Assembly (NCBI GenBank): GCA_023437305.1
Contig: JAEZGN010000004.1
Span: 62,001 to 126,000 of the forward strand
Length of the DNA stretch: 64,000 bases
Origin: Bacteroidota bacterium
GTDB taxonomy: Bacteria > Bacteroidota > Bacteroidia > Bacteroidales > Dysgonomonadaceae
Direction: 5' to 3'
The notes beneath the pieces were generated by a model, which was not told the DNA's origin, ran no database searches, and saw nothing but the letters and a program-made list of their open reading frames with translations. Below, in pieces: positions 8,382-17,876 of this stretch. The position numbers and the translations under genes are program-made. Positions within the stretch are counted from its first letter, which is position 1, and every line of letters begins with the position of its first letter.

Positions 8382-9293
8382 TCAACTGCTAATTCCTTTT
8401 GTTCTAATATTTGTAGCCACTATAGCCAACAAAATGAGGGCTACTCCAAGCCAGCGAAGTGCATCTACCGATTCTTGCAATATAAACGCCGAAGATGATA
8501 TTGCAACAGGAAGCTCAACAGCACTAAGGATTGCACCTATCGAGACACCCACACGGGGCATACCCATCGAAAAGAAAAGAGGAGGAACCACCGTACCCAG
8601 AAGAGCGAGTGCCAGCCCCCAAAATGCCAATCCTTCGAAATATGCACCATTGAAGAAGAATAATGGAGGAAAAATTATCCATGTAATAACACACGATCCG
8701 GTAATCATCAAAGCACTCTTTTTCAGTACAGGCAGATCGTTACCTACACGTCCGCTTGTCATCAAGAAAATAGCATAACTAGTAGCCGCCAGCAACCCGA
8801 AAACGACTCCTTTCAGGTTGAGCATGATTTCCTGACTGAATATTCCACCGGCAAGCAATGTCCCTATCAAAACAATGCCAAGTAGCAGCAATTGCTTACG
8901 TCCGGGTTTCTTCCTGAAAACAACAGCCTCTATTAGCATGCTTATCCACAAATATTGCATCAGCAATATAATAGCGACCGAAGCAGGCAACAATTTCACA
9001 CATTGATAGTAGAATATACCGACCAGTCCCGTAAAGGTTCCGGCAACGACTATTTTCCACCATTTAGTATTAGGTTGAGCATTTTCAATCTTTTCTTTTT
9101 TATCTCCTTTCTTTACCAATTTGGTAATGAAATACAATAGCCACAAAATGACCATTCCCGAGAAAGATTGCGTTCCTGTAATTTCGCCGAGTGGGTATCC
9201 TTCGGCATATGCGAATTTTACGATGGTGGAAAGCAGTCCGAAGCTTACCGCGCCAATAAATACTAACAATCCGCCTTTTATTCTTTGATCCAT
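8382..9293 (-). CDS. EamA/DMT-superfamily transporter
   Basis: The 303-residue protein has ten predicted membrane segments in two EamA repeats, the usual length and topology of drug/metabolite transporters. The start region (GLLVFIGAVSFGLLSTIVKF) and the second repeat beginning near residue 155 (GVVFGLLAATSYAIFLMTSG) are characteristic. The substrate cannot be inferred. It is a single gene with its own promoter about 140 nt upstream. Confidence 0.88.
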   Translation of the reverse strand: MDQRIKGGLLVFIGAVSFGLLSTIVKFAYAEGYPLGEITGTQSFSGMVILWLLYFITKLVKKGDKKEKIENAQPNTKWWKIVVAGTFTGLVGIFYYQCVKLLPASVAIILLMQYLWISMLIEAVVFRKKPGRKQLLLLGIVLIGTLLAGGIFSQEIMLNLKGVVFGLLAATSYAIFLMTSGRVGNDLPVLKKSALMITGSCVITWIIFPPLFFFNGAYFEGLAFWGLALALLGTVVPPLFFSMGMPRVGVSIGAILSAVELPVAISSSAFILQESVDALRWLGVALILLAIVATNIRTKGISS

Positions 9294-9431
9294 TATTTAT
9301 GTTAAGTTCTAAATCATTATACCTCAGAGGTAGGCACAAAAAAAGGAATACCCTTTTTCGGATACCCCCTCCATTTACATTTTCGTTCGCATACAACAAA
9401 TTCATGATTTATTATACACGCTTTGGTACTG

Positions 9432-9462
9432 CAAAATTACAATATTTATTTCTTCATGCAAA
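9432..9462 (-). promoter_or_regulatory. Bacteroides-type promoter of the EamA gene
   Basis: On the minus strand TTTG (9462-9459) and TAATTTTG (9439-9432) are 19 nt apart, an exact match. The -7 box is embedded in GTAATTTTGC, the same 10-mer that recurs in the mobile element, which shows this 10-mer can be just a promoter box. Confidence 0.7.
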
Positions 9463-9528
9463 ACGCGTTGGAAAGTTTATACATTTCTTCACAATAAAAA
9501 ACGGTTCCTTTTCCAACTCTTGCGCCAA

Positions 9529-10293
9529 CTACTTCTCCTTTTTATGGAACATATTTCCTGTAGCTTGTGCCGTAGGCATCACCAGCATATCCTGAATATC
9601 TACATGCGGAGGTTGTGATATGGCAAAATAAACAGATTCAGCAATATCGTCGGCAACCAAATTCTCATAACCTGTATATACCTGATCGGCACGACCTTTA
9701 TCTCCTTTGAAACGAACTAATGAGAATTCCGTTTCTACAGCTCCGGGACAAATCTGAGTTACTCGAATATTATAAGGTAGCAGATCCATACGCATACCTT
9801 GATGCAATGCATTCACTGCATACTTAGTCGCACAATATACAGCACCATTCGGATAAACTGCCTTTCCGGCAATAGACCCTATATTGATTATATGCCCCGA
9901 ACAACGTTCTACCATAACCGGAGTAACCACCCGAGTAACATATAACAAACCTTTGACATTTGTATCTATCATTCTTTCCCAGTCGTCAACTTCGCCTTTG
10001 TGAATTGGGTCTAACCCTACAGCAAGCCCCGCATTATTGACAAGGACATCGATATTTTTCCATTTTTCGGGAAGGTTGCCCAAAGCAGCCTCTACCTCAT
10101 CGTACTTTCTTACATCGAAGCATAGAGGGAGAACCGTAGAACCATAGTTTATGCTTATTTCTCTATCCAGTTCTTCTAATTTATCCTTTCTTCGTCCGGT
10201 AATAATAAGGTTGTACCCTTCCTTGCCCAGCCGCAAAGCAATTGCCTTGCCCAAACCGGATGTAGCACCGGTTATTAATGCTATTTTTTTCAT
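9529..10293 (-). CDS. SDR-family oxidoreductase (YdfG-like)
   Basis: The 254-residue short-chain dehydrogenase has the NAD(P) motif TGATSGLG (residues 8-15), NNAG (86-89) and the catalytic triad S140, Y153, K157 (YCATK). The closest recognisable type is the serine/3-hydroxy acid dehydrogenase group (YdfG-like), judged from TGRRKDKLEEL and QICPGAVETEFS. It probably oxidises a small hydroxy compound in the cytoplasm. It starts 6 nt after the stop of the DUF4468/flavin-reductase-like gene, so the two form an operon. Confidence 0.88.
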   Translation of the reverse strand: MKKIALITGATSGLGKAIALRLGKEGYNLIITGRRKDKLEELDREISINYGSTVLPLCFDVRKYDEVEAALGNLPEKWKNIDVLVNNAGLAVGLDPIHKGEVDDWERMIDTNVKGLLYVTRVVTPVMVERCSGHIINIGSIAGKAVYPNGAVYCATKYAVNALHQGMRMDLLPYNIRVTQICPGAVETEFSLVRFKGDKGRADQVYTGYENLVADDIAESVYFAISQPPHVDIQDMLVMPTAQATGNMFHKKEK

Positions 10294-10299
10294 CTGAGT

Positions 10300-11574
10300 T
10301 TATTTAATCCAAACATTCAATATTTCACCGATATACATTTTATGATATCCGCTTTTACTCCAATCTTTATTCGGTAAAGATTTATCAACTACAGCTTCGG
10401 GCGTAATTGGCTGCGCTACTATTTTCTTACATTCAAAGATCATCCAGGCTTCGGCAAATGCTGTAGCACCTGATGGAGTCTTGATAGGTGTCAATCCCGA
10501 TCCTTTTATTTTATCTGTAGTACGACCACTTACCGAACCGCAATACCGCAAAGCATCTTTATACACTTCAGTGTAAAACGATATTGTGTAAGTCTCTCCT
10601 TTATCCATTGTTTGTACCGAGTAGCGTGAAGGATTGAGGAAACAGAATGATACAGGCTTTTCCCAGAATGTACCAAGTCCACCCCACGAGGCAGTCATCA
10701 CATTCATTTGATCGGCGGTACCCGAAGTGATCAATGTCCAATCTCCTAAAAGCTTGATAATATTGCCCGGTATTTTATCGGGCGTTATCTGCCTGAATCC
10801 ATTCATTGTAGCAACCGCACCTCCGGCAATCGTTTGCGGAGAATTATTAGATGTTACCGATATCGATGGCACAACCTGAACAGGATCGGGTATAGATTGA
10901 GCGGCTACAGGCACTTCTACCGGACTTTCTTTTTGCGGTACTACAGGAGCTGAATAAGTTTTCGCCTCTGCTTGCAATGAGGTTGTAGCACCTGTTGTAT
11001 TAATACCATTCAGATAAATATCTATAGATTTATATATGCTGTTTACAGAATCTACAGTATGTATCCTGAATTTATCATAATAGCGATTTAGTTTATCTCC
11101 TTTTTTGTTGAGAGCGATTTTATCGGAGATCATCTCCTCAGCTGGAAGTAGTTTCTTACTATCAGAATAGCTATATTTTATATTCCTCAACGTTACTTCG
11201 CATGCTCCATCTTTCGTTTCCAAAATCAACTGATAAATCATCTTAGCACGATCGAGTACAAGAGAGCTACGCTTAAACTCAAGATATTTCTCTCCAAGAC
11301 ATGCAATCGTTTTGTCGTCCAACTTACTTAATAGAACCCGATTATTCAAGTCCTTCTCATCAGTCTGTGCATTATCATAGTTGCTTGTTGCCCATTTTTC
11401 CATCAATGAAAAAAGCTGCTCGTCCGAAACTTGCCCCTTTACATGGATCTTCTTCGAAAAAACAATCTTACCGTCCACCTCGGGGACAGCTCCTACTAGA
11501 TATTTCGGGTTGTCTTGTGCACTTACTACCAACGAGAAAACAGCACATAAAAAAAACAGAAGACTATTTTTCAT
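10300..11574 (-). CDS. Exported DUF4468 domain fused to a flavin-reductase-like domain
   Basis: The 424-residue protein has a signal peptide (about 1-19), an N-terminal DUF4468-like region (about 28-190, with VDGKIVFSKKIHVKG and SLMEKWATSNYDN), a low-complexity linker (about 195-260) and a C-terminal domain like the flavin reductase/FMN-binding split barrel (GDWTLITSGTADQMNVMTAS, then FWEKPVSFCFLNPSRYS). The last domain normally binds FMN in cytoplasmic proteins, so an exported fusion is unusual. It is the promoter-proximal gene of a pair with the SDR oxidoreductase. Its activity is unknown. Confidence 0.75.
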   Translation of the reverse strand: MKNSLLFFLCAVFSLVVSAQDNPKYLVGAVPEVDGKIVFSKKIHVKGQVSDEQLFSLMEKWATSNYDNAQTDEKDLNNRVLLSKLDDKTIACLGEKYLEFKRSSLVLDRAKMIYQLILETKDGACEVTLRNIKYSYSDSKKLLPAEEMISDKIALNKKGDKLNRYYDKFRIHTVDSVNSIYKSIDIYLNGINTTGATTSLQAEAKTYSAPVVPQKESPVEVPVAAQSIPDPVQVVPSISVTSNNSPQTIAGGAVATMNGFRQITPDKIPGNIIKLLGDWTLITSGTADQMNVMTASWGGLGTFWEKPVSFCFLNPSRYSVQTMDKGETYTISFYTEVYKDALRYCGSVSGRTTDKIKGSGLTPIKTPSGATAFAEAWMIFECKKIVAQPITPEAVVDKSLPNKDWSKSGYHKMYIGEILNVWIK

Positions 11575-11650
11575 TTTATCAGAGTTATTATGTTATATAC
11601 CATAAAAGTAGTATAATTTCAGAAACAAGACAATAGAACATTAAAACAAA

Positions 11651-11686
11651 AAAATGGTATCGACCGGTTACTGTCGATACCATTTT
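11651..11686 (-). terminator. Intrinsic terminator after the DUF3078 gene
   Basis: A perfect 14-bp stem (11651-11664 with 11673-11686, AAAATGGTATCGAC) and an 8-nt loop are followed on the minus strand by a run of T. It lies 22 nt past the stop of the DUF3078 gene. Confidence 0.85.
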
Positions 11687-11707
11687 AGTCTATATTAATT
11701 TTTTTCT

Positions 11708-12604
11708 TTAGAAATTATATGCAACTCCTATACCTAGCATTTCTTTGAACTGCACCTTCGGTCCTTTTTTTATTTCTGTGCCGTCATCTGCTTTTTCTAT
11801 AATCTTCACATCATCATCGTACTTAAGTGTTGTGTTGATCGATGCCGACAAGAATTTATTTATCTTCATACTGAGCAACAAGTCCCAGTTAACATCAACG
11901 TTACCAAATGATTTGTCGTACGCTGTAAAAAGATCCACAGTAGTTATCATCTGTACATTTTCCATTATTTTCTTTTGGGCACGAGCTTTCACATATGTAC
12001 CTAATTGGGCTTTAAACTTATCGCCCGGATCAACTCCAAAAGCACCTATACTAGACAGGTAGTCATCTTGTACAAATGTTAGTTTTCCGGCAAGAGGAGA
12101 AAAGTAAACCGAGTAGCTCTCATTAGGACGATACTCTAAACCCAATGAGATATTAGAATATGCGGGAGCAAAGAATTTTGAGATATAATATTCCTTATTC
12201 GGATAATTATATCCTTTATAAAACTGAGTTTTCAGGTCACCCATAATTGTATAATACCACTTATTGTTGGTAGAATATCCGAGCTGTGTTGTAAAATCGA
12301 TCTTATCACTTACCTTCTGAGTTCCCTGTGTTTCGGTTCTGGTCAAGCCATAATCAAGAGCCAATGCATTTGACCAAAGCCAATTTCCGCTTTTGCGATT
12401 CAATGTTCCATTCAGATAGAGATTTCCGGCGAAGGAACTTTCTCCACCTGCTGACCAATTACTAAGAGAAGTTTGTGATAGATTGAATCCGGTAACACCT
12501 TTTAGGTTCCATTTGCCGTCTTCCAATTTGTTTTTGTCGTCCTGAGCCTTAACCGACAGAAATGAGCTCGCAATAATAAATGCGATAAGTAAATGTTTCA
12601 TCAT
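11708..12604 (-). CDS. DUF3078 outer-membrane beta-barrel protein
   Basis: The 298-residue protein has a signal peptide (about 1-20) and alternating amphipathic strands throughout (NLYLNGTLNRKSGNWLWSNA, KWYYTIMGDLKTQFYKGYNY), ending in an aromatic residue (GVAYNF), as outer-membrane barrels do. It matches the Bacteroidetes DUF3078 family, of unknown function. It lies 31 nt downstream of the glucosaminidase gene and ends in a strong terminator. Confidence 0.85.
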   Translation of the reverse strand: MMKHLLIAFIIASSFLSVKAQDDKNKLEDGKWNLKGVTGFNLSQTSLSNWSAGGESSFAGNLYLNGTLNRKSGNWLWSNALALDYGLTRTETQGTQKVSDKIDFTTQLGYSTNNKWYYTIMGDLKTQFYKGYNYPNKEYYISKFFAPAYSNISLGLEYRPNESYSVYFSPLAGKLTFVQDDYLSSIGAFGVDPGDKFKAQLGTYVKARAQKKIMENVQMITTVDLFTAYDKSFGNVDVNWDLLLSMKINKFLSASINTTLKYDDDVKIIEKADDGTEIKKGPKVQFKEMLGIGVAYNF

Positions 12605-12635
12605 AAAAATTTAAATATTGTGTATATCGAAGTTG

Positions 12636-13574
12636 TTATCTTAGTTTTAACACATCTCCTTCGGTAGGAACATATTCAAAATCTTTTTTGTTCATTTTGT
12701 ACAAGTTTTTCACCTTGATGCCATACAGCTGGGAAATACTATACATAGACTCTCCCACCTGAACTTCGTGCTCATAATATGGCTTATCGGCTTTCGATTT
12801 TTTCTTCTCAAAATAAACCAAATCGCCAGACTTCAAAGGAAAACCTTCGGGCACTTCATTGTATTTATACAGGTCTTTTGGCTTAAAATCAAATTCGCTT
12901 GCAATACCCTCGTACGTATCACCGGCCTCTGCTATCACATAAACCAAATTGTGAGTTTTATATGGAATGTGACGATATTCCTTATTTCTTACCTGAGTTT
13001 CTTCTATTTCTCTTATTTTCTCCTTAGAGAATCCTTTTTTATCATGTTGGTAAAGCTCATAATCTTCAATTAACTTTATCAGCTTGTTCGCATAAGCTTT
13101 ATCGGTTGCATAACCTGCTTGCTGCAATCCTTTTGCCCATCCCCTATAGTCGGTAATTTCTAAAGCAAACAGACTTTTATATCGTGGTTTATCGGCTAAA
13201 AATCTGGAATGGTCTTCAAATGAATCTTCAGCTCTCTTATATTTTCTGAAACAATCATTCGGTGTATCATCCGCTTGATAGACTTTCCCCCCTGTCCAAT
13301 CGTTGTGACACTTAATACCAAAGTGATTATTCGAATTTTTAGTCAAAGCACTTTTACCCGCACCCGACTCTAACAATCCCTGAGCGAGCGTTATACTTGC
13401 CGGAATTTTATATTTTCTCATGTGATCTACAGCTATGCCTTTGTAAGTCTCAATATACTCTTCGTATATCTTGTATCGTTTTGCCTGAGAATAGACGGAT
13501 GTAGTAGACAGAAAAACAAGTACAGAAAGGATAATAAATTTGAGAGATATATCCGAGCTATTTGCTTTTTTCAT
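12636..13574 (-). CDS. Exported glucosaminidase with LysM domains
   Basis: The 312-residue protein has a signal peptide (about 1-30), a FlgJ-like glucosaminidase domain (about 40-190, with PASITLAQGLLESGAGKSAL carrying the catalytic glutamate and NNHFGIKCH) and two LysM-like repeats at the C-terminus (VIAEAGDTYEGIASEFDFKP and VQVGESMYSISQLYGIKVKN). It should cut the glycan strand of peptidoglycan and bind the wall through LysM. It is divergent from cdd and upstream of the DUF3078 gene. Confidence 0.93.
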   Translation of the reverse strand: MKKANSSDISLKFIILSVLVFLSTTSVYSQAKRYKIYEEYIETYKGIAVDHMRKYKIPASITLAQGLLESGAGKSALTKNSNNHFGIKCHNDWTGGKVYQADDTPNDCFRKYKRAEDSFEDHSRFLADKPRYKSLFALEITDYRGWAKGLQQAGYATDKAYANKLIKLIEDYELYQHDKKGFSKEKIREIEETQVRNKEYRHIPYKTHNLVYVIAEAGDTYEGIASEFDFKPKDLYKYNEVPEGFPLKSGDLVYFEKKKSKADKPYYEHEVQVGESMYSISQLYGIKVKNLYKMNKKDFEYVPTEGDVLKLR

Positions 13575-13609
13575 ATATTTAGAAGTATTTTATTTGTAAC
13601 AGTAATAAA

Positions 13610-14092
13610 ATGGAAAATTTAAATTTAACAACAAAGATACTCGTTTACACCTTTGAAGAGGCTACCGAAAGTATAAAAAAACTTATAATAGAGGCTAAAG
13701 TGGCTGTTGAGAAGGCGTATGCACCCTATTCAGGCTTCCATGTAGGAGCGGCAGTTCTTCTTTCTGATGGAAAAATTGTTACCGGCAACAATCAGGAAAA
13801 TGCGGCTTACCCTTCAGGGTTATGTGCCGAGCGGGTTGCTATGTTTTATGCAAATGCACAATATCCGGAGACTTCAGTGGAAGCGATTGCTGTTGCCGCT
13901 TGTCATGACGGAGCCTTTACTGCAAACCCTTGCAGTCCGTGTGGCAGTTGCAGGCAAGTTTTGCTAGAATCAGAGAATAGACACAACTCTCCAATGAGAG
14001 TAATATTGTATGGCGAAAGTAAAATCTATGAATTAAAATCAGCAAAAGCACTTCTTCCCGTAGGATTTGGAAAAGAATCGCTCGACGACTAA
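13610..14092 (+). CDS. cdd: Cytidine deaminase
   Basis: The 160-residue enzyme deaminates cytidine and deoxycytidine to uridine forms for pyrimidine salvage. The zinc site is complete: C72-A-E74 in LCAERVA with the catalytic glutamate, and C111/C114 in PCGSCRQ. APYSGFHVGAAVL near residue 38 is the substrate-binding segment. An N-terminal extension of about 10 residues is common in Bacteroidetes homologues. It ends 1 nt before the convergent metallopeptidase gene. Confidence 0.95.
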   Translation: MENLNLTTKILVYTFEEATESIKKLIIEAKVAVEKAYAPYSGFHVGAAVLLSDGKIVTGNNQENAAYPSGLCAERVAMFYANAQYPETSVEAIAVAACHDGAFTANPCSPCGSCRQVLLESENRHNSPMRVILYGESKIYELKSAKALLPVGFGKESLDD

Positions 14093-14093
14093 C

Positions 14094-14792
14094 CTACAGC
14101 ATTGTTTTATGATCTTTTAGAGCCTTTGTTAACTCTTTTGCTTTATCATCCGACACTTTATCCAACAGTTGCCAAAAACGTTCTCCATGATTCATTTCTA
14201 CCGTATGACACAGTTCGTGCAAGATCACAAAGTCTATAAGATGCTCAGGTAAGAGCATGCAGTAAAATGATAGGTTTATTGTCTTCTTAGACGAACAGCT
14301 TCCCCATCGGGTACGGCTTTTATTAATCTTTACTTCGGTATATTTAAAACCATATCTTTCTGCAAATAATTTCACTTTTGCCGGAAATAGCCTGTTTGCC
14401 TCATAGCGAAGGGCTTTTTCTACAAAGCCTTTTATTGTCGATTGAACTGTTGAATCATTGTAATTTATATCAGCCGGACATGAGATGGATAGTATGCCTT
14501 CTTTCAGACTCATATAATAACTCTTAGTCGAAGCTCCGGTAATCAGCCTCAAGGTAAAACTAAAAGTCTTAAATTCTATATCGGGAGTGAATAATATGCG
14601 GGTAGTTTGTTTTTCCACCAAAAATATCAGACGAGGCTTCATATCACGAATAGTCTTCTCTACAAAAGACATACTTACTGATGGTGGATATGTAAGTTGT
14701 AGATAACCATCCTTTTTTCGAACGATTATCCTTTTGGCTCTTACATTCTTGACAAGCCTTATTTCTCCCAAATCTTTATCTACAATAACCAT
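14094..14792 (-). CDS. YgjP-like M48-type metallopeptidase
   Basis: The 232-residue protein matches the YgjP/DUF45 family. It has the zinc motif HELCH (about residues 193-197) followed by NHGERFWQ, and the upstream signature SRTRWGSCSSKKTINLSF. There is no signal peptide or membrane segment, so it is cytoplasmic, unlike true M48 membrane proteases. Its substrate is unknown. It converges with cdd. Confidence 0.88.
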   Translation of the reverse strand: MVIVDKDLGEIRLVKNVRAKRIIVRKKDGYLQLTYPPSVSMSFVEKTIRDMKPRLIFLVEKQTTRILFTPDIEFKTFSFTLRLITGASTKSYYMSLKEGILSISCPADINYNDSTVQSTIKGFVEKALRYEANRLFPAKVKLFAERYGFKYTEVKINKSRTRWGSCSSKKTINLSFYCMLLPEHLIDFVILHELCHTVEMNHGERFWQLLDKVSDDKAKELTKALKDHKTML

Positions 14793-14808
14793 CAGAAATG
14801 ATATAAAA

Positions 14809-14834
14809 AAAGCTTAACCCAAAAGTTAAGCTTT
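14809..14834 (-). terminator. Intrinsic terminator downstream of hemD
   Basis: A perfect 10-bp stem (AAAGCTTAAC at 14809-14818, GTTAAGCTTT at 14825-14834) with a 6-nt loop is followed on the minus strand by TTTTTATAT, between the hemD stop and the next gene. Confidence 0.8.
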
Positions 14835-14854
14835 ATATTTTATTTGCTTCAAAC

Positions 14855-15613
14855 CTATTTGGCTTTATGATTTTCCTTAATAAATGCCTCTAATGCTGCC
14901 GTCATAGATGGCATACCGGGAAGCGGAGCTTCACAATCGAGCCTCAAGCCGGCATCGCGAACAGCTTTTGCTGTGGCCGTACCAAAACAGCCGATAGCCC
15001 TCTCTCCTTGTTCGAAATTAGGCACATTCTTAAATAATGAAACGATACCCGCCGGAGTAAAAAATATCAACATATCGTAAGATAATATCTCAGACTCGGT
15101 TATTTCATTACTCACAGTTCGGTACATGACTGATTTTGTGTAATCAACTTTTTTCTCGTCCAATACTGCCGTAAGGTCTTCTGTATGTACATCAGATACA
15201 GGTACAATAAATTTTTCTTTGTTGTGTTTTGTTAAAGCTGTTGCCAGACCATCCATCTTACCTGTTGCACTAAAGAATATCTTACGCTTTCTGTACACAA
15301 TATATTTTTGGAGATACAAAGCTACTGCTTCTGATATACAAAAATATTTCATTGTTTCGGGCATCGTTACTCTTAGTTCCTCACACAGTGAGAAGAAATG
15401 ATCTATCGCAATCCTTGCTGTAAAAACTACTGCTGTGTAATCTTGTATATTAATACGCTGTTGCCTAAACTCCTTTACGTCAATCCCATCTACACGAATA
15501 AACGGACGAAAATCCATTTGCACATGATATTTTTCGGCAATATCAAAGTAAGGCGATTTCTCTGTTGTCGGAGCAGGTTGAGAGATTAATATCTTCTTTA
15601 CTTTCAGGGTCAT
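14855..15613 (-). CDS. hemD: Uroporphyrinogen-III synthase
   Basis: The 252-residue protein matches HemD: the start KVKKILISQPAPTTEKSPYF, the middle AVVFTARIAIDHFF and the C-terminal signature DMLIFFTPAGIVSLFKNVPN plus CFGTATAKAVRDAGL. It closes hydroxymethylbilane to uroporphyrinogen III in tetrapyrrole synthesis. Sequence identity in this family is low, so recognition rests on these segments and length. It overlaps the upstream DUF4271 gene by 4 nt (ATGA), a pairing frequent in Bacteroidetes. Confidence 0.88.
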   Translation of the reverse strand: MTLKVKKILISQPAPTTEKSPYFDIAEKYHVQMDFRPFIRVDGIDVKEFRQQRINIQDYTAVVFTARIAIDHFFSLCEELRVTMPETMKYFCISEAVALYLQKYIVYRKRKIFFSATGKMDGLATALTKHNKEKFIVPVSDVHTEDLTAVLDEKKVDYTKSVMYRTVSNEITESEILSYDMLIFFTPAGIVSLFKNVPNFEQGERAIGCFGTATAKAVRDAGLRLDCEAPLPGMPSMTAALEAFIKENHKAK

Positions 15614-16500
15614 AATAGTGTGTTAAATACGTCGGTTCTATATAATTGAATCAATCCTATCGATAAATACACATATGGTAATATTTCAAAGGTGCAAAGG
15701 TAGGCAATCAAATACAAAAAGTTAAATTTTTGACCAATAAAAAAGACTATTATTTGATAAAAAAGTGTTATTTGAACTATTAGGAACAATGTTAATATAA
15801 ATATCAATATCTGAGTATGGTAGAAATTGGAATAAATCAACAACAAAGTAGGCAGGAAATATAGTATACCTAACAGCTCAATAGATACCATATGCACTCT
15901 TCGCCACGAATTCATCGCTTTCTTTTGATCAAAAATATAGCCTATCAGTTTGTAAATAAAATCTTTGATACCAAAAAACAAAGCTATGGCAATAATAAAG
16001 GTAACGATAGTCAGAAAAGCTTTACTATTGCTTTGGCCGGAAGCTTCATACTCGACAAAGACATCATAAATACATATTGCAGACAAAACAACAGACTGGA
16101 AAATAAGAAAATAGCTATATATCATTTCCCTAGAAGTAGTCTGATTATGTATTCTTGAGGCCTTTACAGGAGTAAACAGGTAAGAGATACTTTGTTTCAA
16201 AAAAGACAACCCTCCACTATATATATATGTAAATAGGAATAAACATAAAAGCAATAAGCAGAAAATCCCATCTACTTGTTCCAGATTGAAAGGCAAAAGA
16301 TCGCCGGAATATCTTACAACATCTCCTATATTGTCTTGATGAGCAGAATATAACTGTTTTTGGGTCATATCCACAACCTCACCTTTCACAGGGTTTAATG
16401 AGAAACGATGGATATAGACACTATCTTGCAACAAGACACTATCTTTCATTACACCTACGTATGGAACTGTATCGCTAATCAAAATACTTATATACTTCAA
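15610..16500 (-). CDS. DUF4271 membrane protein
   Basis: The 296-residue protein has six or more hydrophobic segments in its second half (about residues 85-285, including FLTIVTFIIAIALFFGIKDF and ILIFILTLFLIVQITLFYQI) after a soluble N-terminal stretch of about 80 residues. Family size, topology and coupling to hemD match DUF4271, whose function is unknown. A role near haem or the cell envelope is only a guess from context. Confidence 0.8.
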   Translation of the reverse strand: MKYISILISDTVPYVGVMKDSVLLQDSVYIHRFSLNPVKGEVVDMTQKQLYSAHQDNIGDVVRYSGDLLPFNLEQVDGIFCLLLLCLFLFTYIYSGGLSFLKQSISYLFTPVKASRIHNQTTSREMIYSYFLIFQSVVLSAICIYDVFVEYEASGQSNSKAFLTIVTFIIAIALFFGIKDFIYKLIGYIFDQKKAMNSWRRVHMVSIELLGILYFLPTLLLIYSNFYHTQILIFILTLFLIVQITLFYQIIVFFIGQKFNFLYLIAYLCTFEILPYVYLSIGLIQLYRTDVFNTLL

Positions 16501-16537
16501 AGCACATACTTGTCCTGTTGCAGATCAAGTATGTGCT
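16501..16537 (-). terminator. Hairpin after metK, probable terminator
   Basis: A perfect 12-bp inverted repeat (AGCACATACTTG at 16501-16512, CAAGTATGTGCT at 16526-16537) lies 11 nt past the metK stop. The T tract is weak on the minus strand, so termination strength is uncertain. Confidence 0.6.
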
Positions 16538-16548
16538 ATATTATTATC

Positions 16549-17817
16549 TTACAGATTAAACTCTTTTTTTATCACATCTACATAGTCTAGCTTCTCCCAT
16601 GTAAACAACTCTACTTCGCGTGTTATTCCCTGCGGATTGTAGCGCGATTGAAAATGCTTAGTAATAGTTTCCGGCTCACGGCCCATATGTCCATAAGCAG
16701 CGGTCTCTGCATAGATTGGATTCCGTAGCTTCAGGCGTTGTTCTATTGCTTTTGGTCGCATATCAAACAACTTCTCTACCCTCACGGCTATTTCTCCATC
16801 CGAAAGATTTACCGTTCCCTTACCATATGTATTTACATAAATATTCATAGGCTTGGCAACACCAATCGCATACGATACCTGAACAAGGATTTCGGAAGAC
16901 ACACCGGCAGCGACAAGATTCTTGGCAATATGACGTGCCGCATATGCAGCCGAACGGTCTACTTTTGAGGGATCCTTACCTGAAAAAGCACCACCACCAT
17001 GTGCACCTTTTCCTCCATAAGTATCAACAATGATTTTACGTCCGGTCAAACCCGTATCTCCATGAGGACCTCCTATAACGAAACGTCCGGTAGGATTTAC
17101 ATGATAAGTAATATCAGTTGTAAAGAGTTTTGTAATATCATTTCTGAACTTATATTTCTCTTTCACACGAGGTATAAGGATATTGATAACATCTTCTTTT
17201 ATTTTAGCTTGCATCGTTTCGTCGTCAGCAAAATCATCATGTTGAGTAGAAATAACAATTGTATCTATTCTCAAAGGAGTACCATTATCATCATACTCGA
17301 TAGTTACCTGCGATTTTGCATCAGGACGGAGGTATGGCATCAAATGTAATTCATTTTTACGTATAGCGGCTAATTCTCTCAACAATGCATGAGACAAATC
17401 CAGTGCTAATGGCATATAATTATCCGTCTCGTTTGTGGCATAGCCAAACATCATACCTTGATCTCCTGCTCCCTGATCCATCGGATCAGACTTACCATCA
17501 ACACCTCTGTTGATATCATCGGATTGCTCATGTATAGCAGACAGCACTCCGCAAGATTGAGCTTCAAACTGGTATTCACTTTTAGTATAACCTATACGCT
17601 CAATCACTTTACGCGCTGTTTCGGGAATATCAATATATGCTTTTGATTTTACTTCTCCTGCCAAAACTACCTGTCCGGTAGTTACCAATGTTTCGCATGC
17701 GACCTTCGAATCAGCATCATAGGCCAAAAATTCGTCCAATAAGGAGTCTGATATCTGATCTGCCACTTTATCAGGGTGACCTTCTGATACAGATTCAGAT
17801 GTAAATAAATAACTCAT
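16549..17817 (-). CDS. metK: S-adenosylmethionine synthetase
   Basis: The 422-residue protein is MetK: the start LFTSESVSEGHPDKVADQIS, the signature GAGDQGMMFGYA near residue 125, and GGGAFSGKDPSKVDRSAAY near 275. It makes S-adenosylmethionine from methionine and ATP. The leader carries a SAM-II-like aptamer just upstream, which would shut the gene off when its product is abundant. It is slightly longer than typical MetK (about 385-400), with an insertion near 200-230 that Bacteroidetes forms share. Confidence 0.97.
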   Translation of the reverse strand: MSYLFTSESVSEGHPDKVADQISDSLLDEFLAYDADSKVACETLVTTGQVVLAGEVKSKAYIDIPETARKVIERIGYTKSEYQFEAQSCGVLSAIHEQSDDINRGVDGKSDPMDQGAGDQGMMFGYATNETDNYMPLALDLSHALLRELAAIRKNELHLMPYLRPDAKSQVTIEYDDNGTPLRIDTIVISTQHDDFADDETMQAKIKEDVINILIPRVKEKYKFRNDITKLFTTDITYHVNPTGRFVIGGPHGDTGLTGRKIIVDTYGGKGAHGGGAFSGKDPSKVDRSAAYAARHIAKNLVAAGVSSEILVQVSYAIGVAKPMNIYVNTYGKGTVNLSDGEIAVRVEKLFDMRPKAIEQRLKLRNPIYAETAAYGHMGREPETITKHFQSRYNPQGITREVELFTWEKLDYVDVIKKEFNL

Positions 17818-17876
17818 AAATATTGTTTTATTGTAATAAAAACAGGAAGATATGTATTATAATGCAGTGCAGAAAA

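Noticed and set aside
9431..9440. GTAATTTTGC as an integration core in the host part
   Set aside because: A TTTG box stands exactly 19 nt upstream and a gene follows on the same strand, so it is a promoter; no element genes are nearby.
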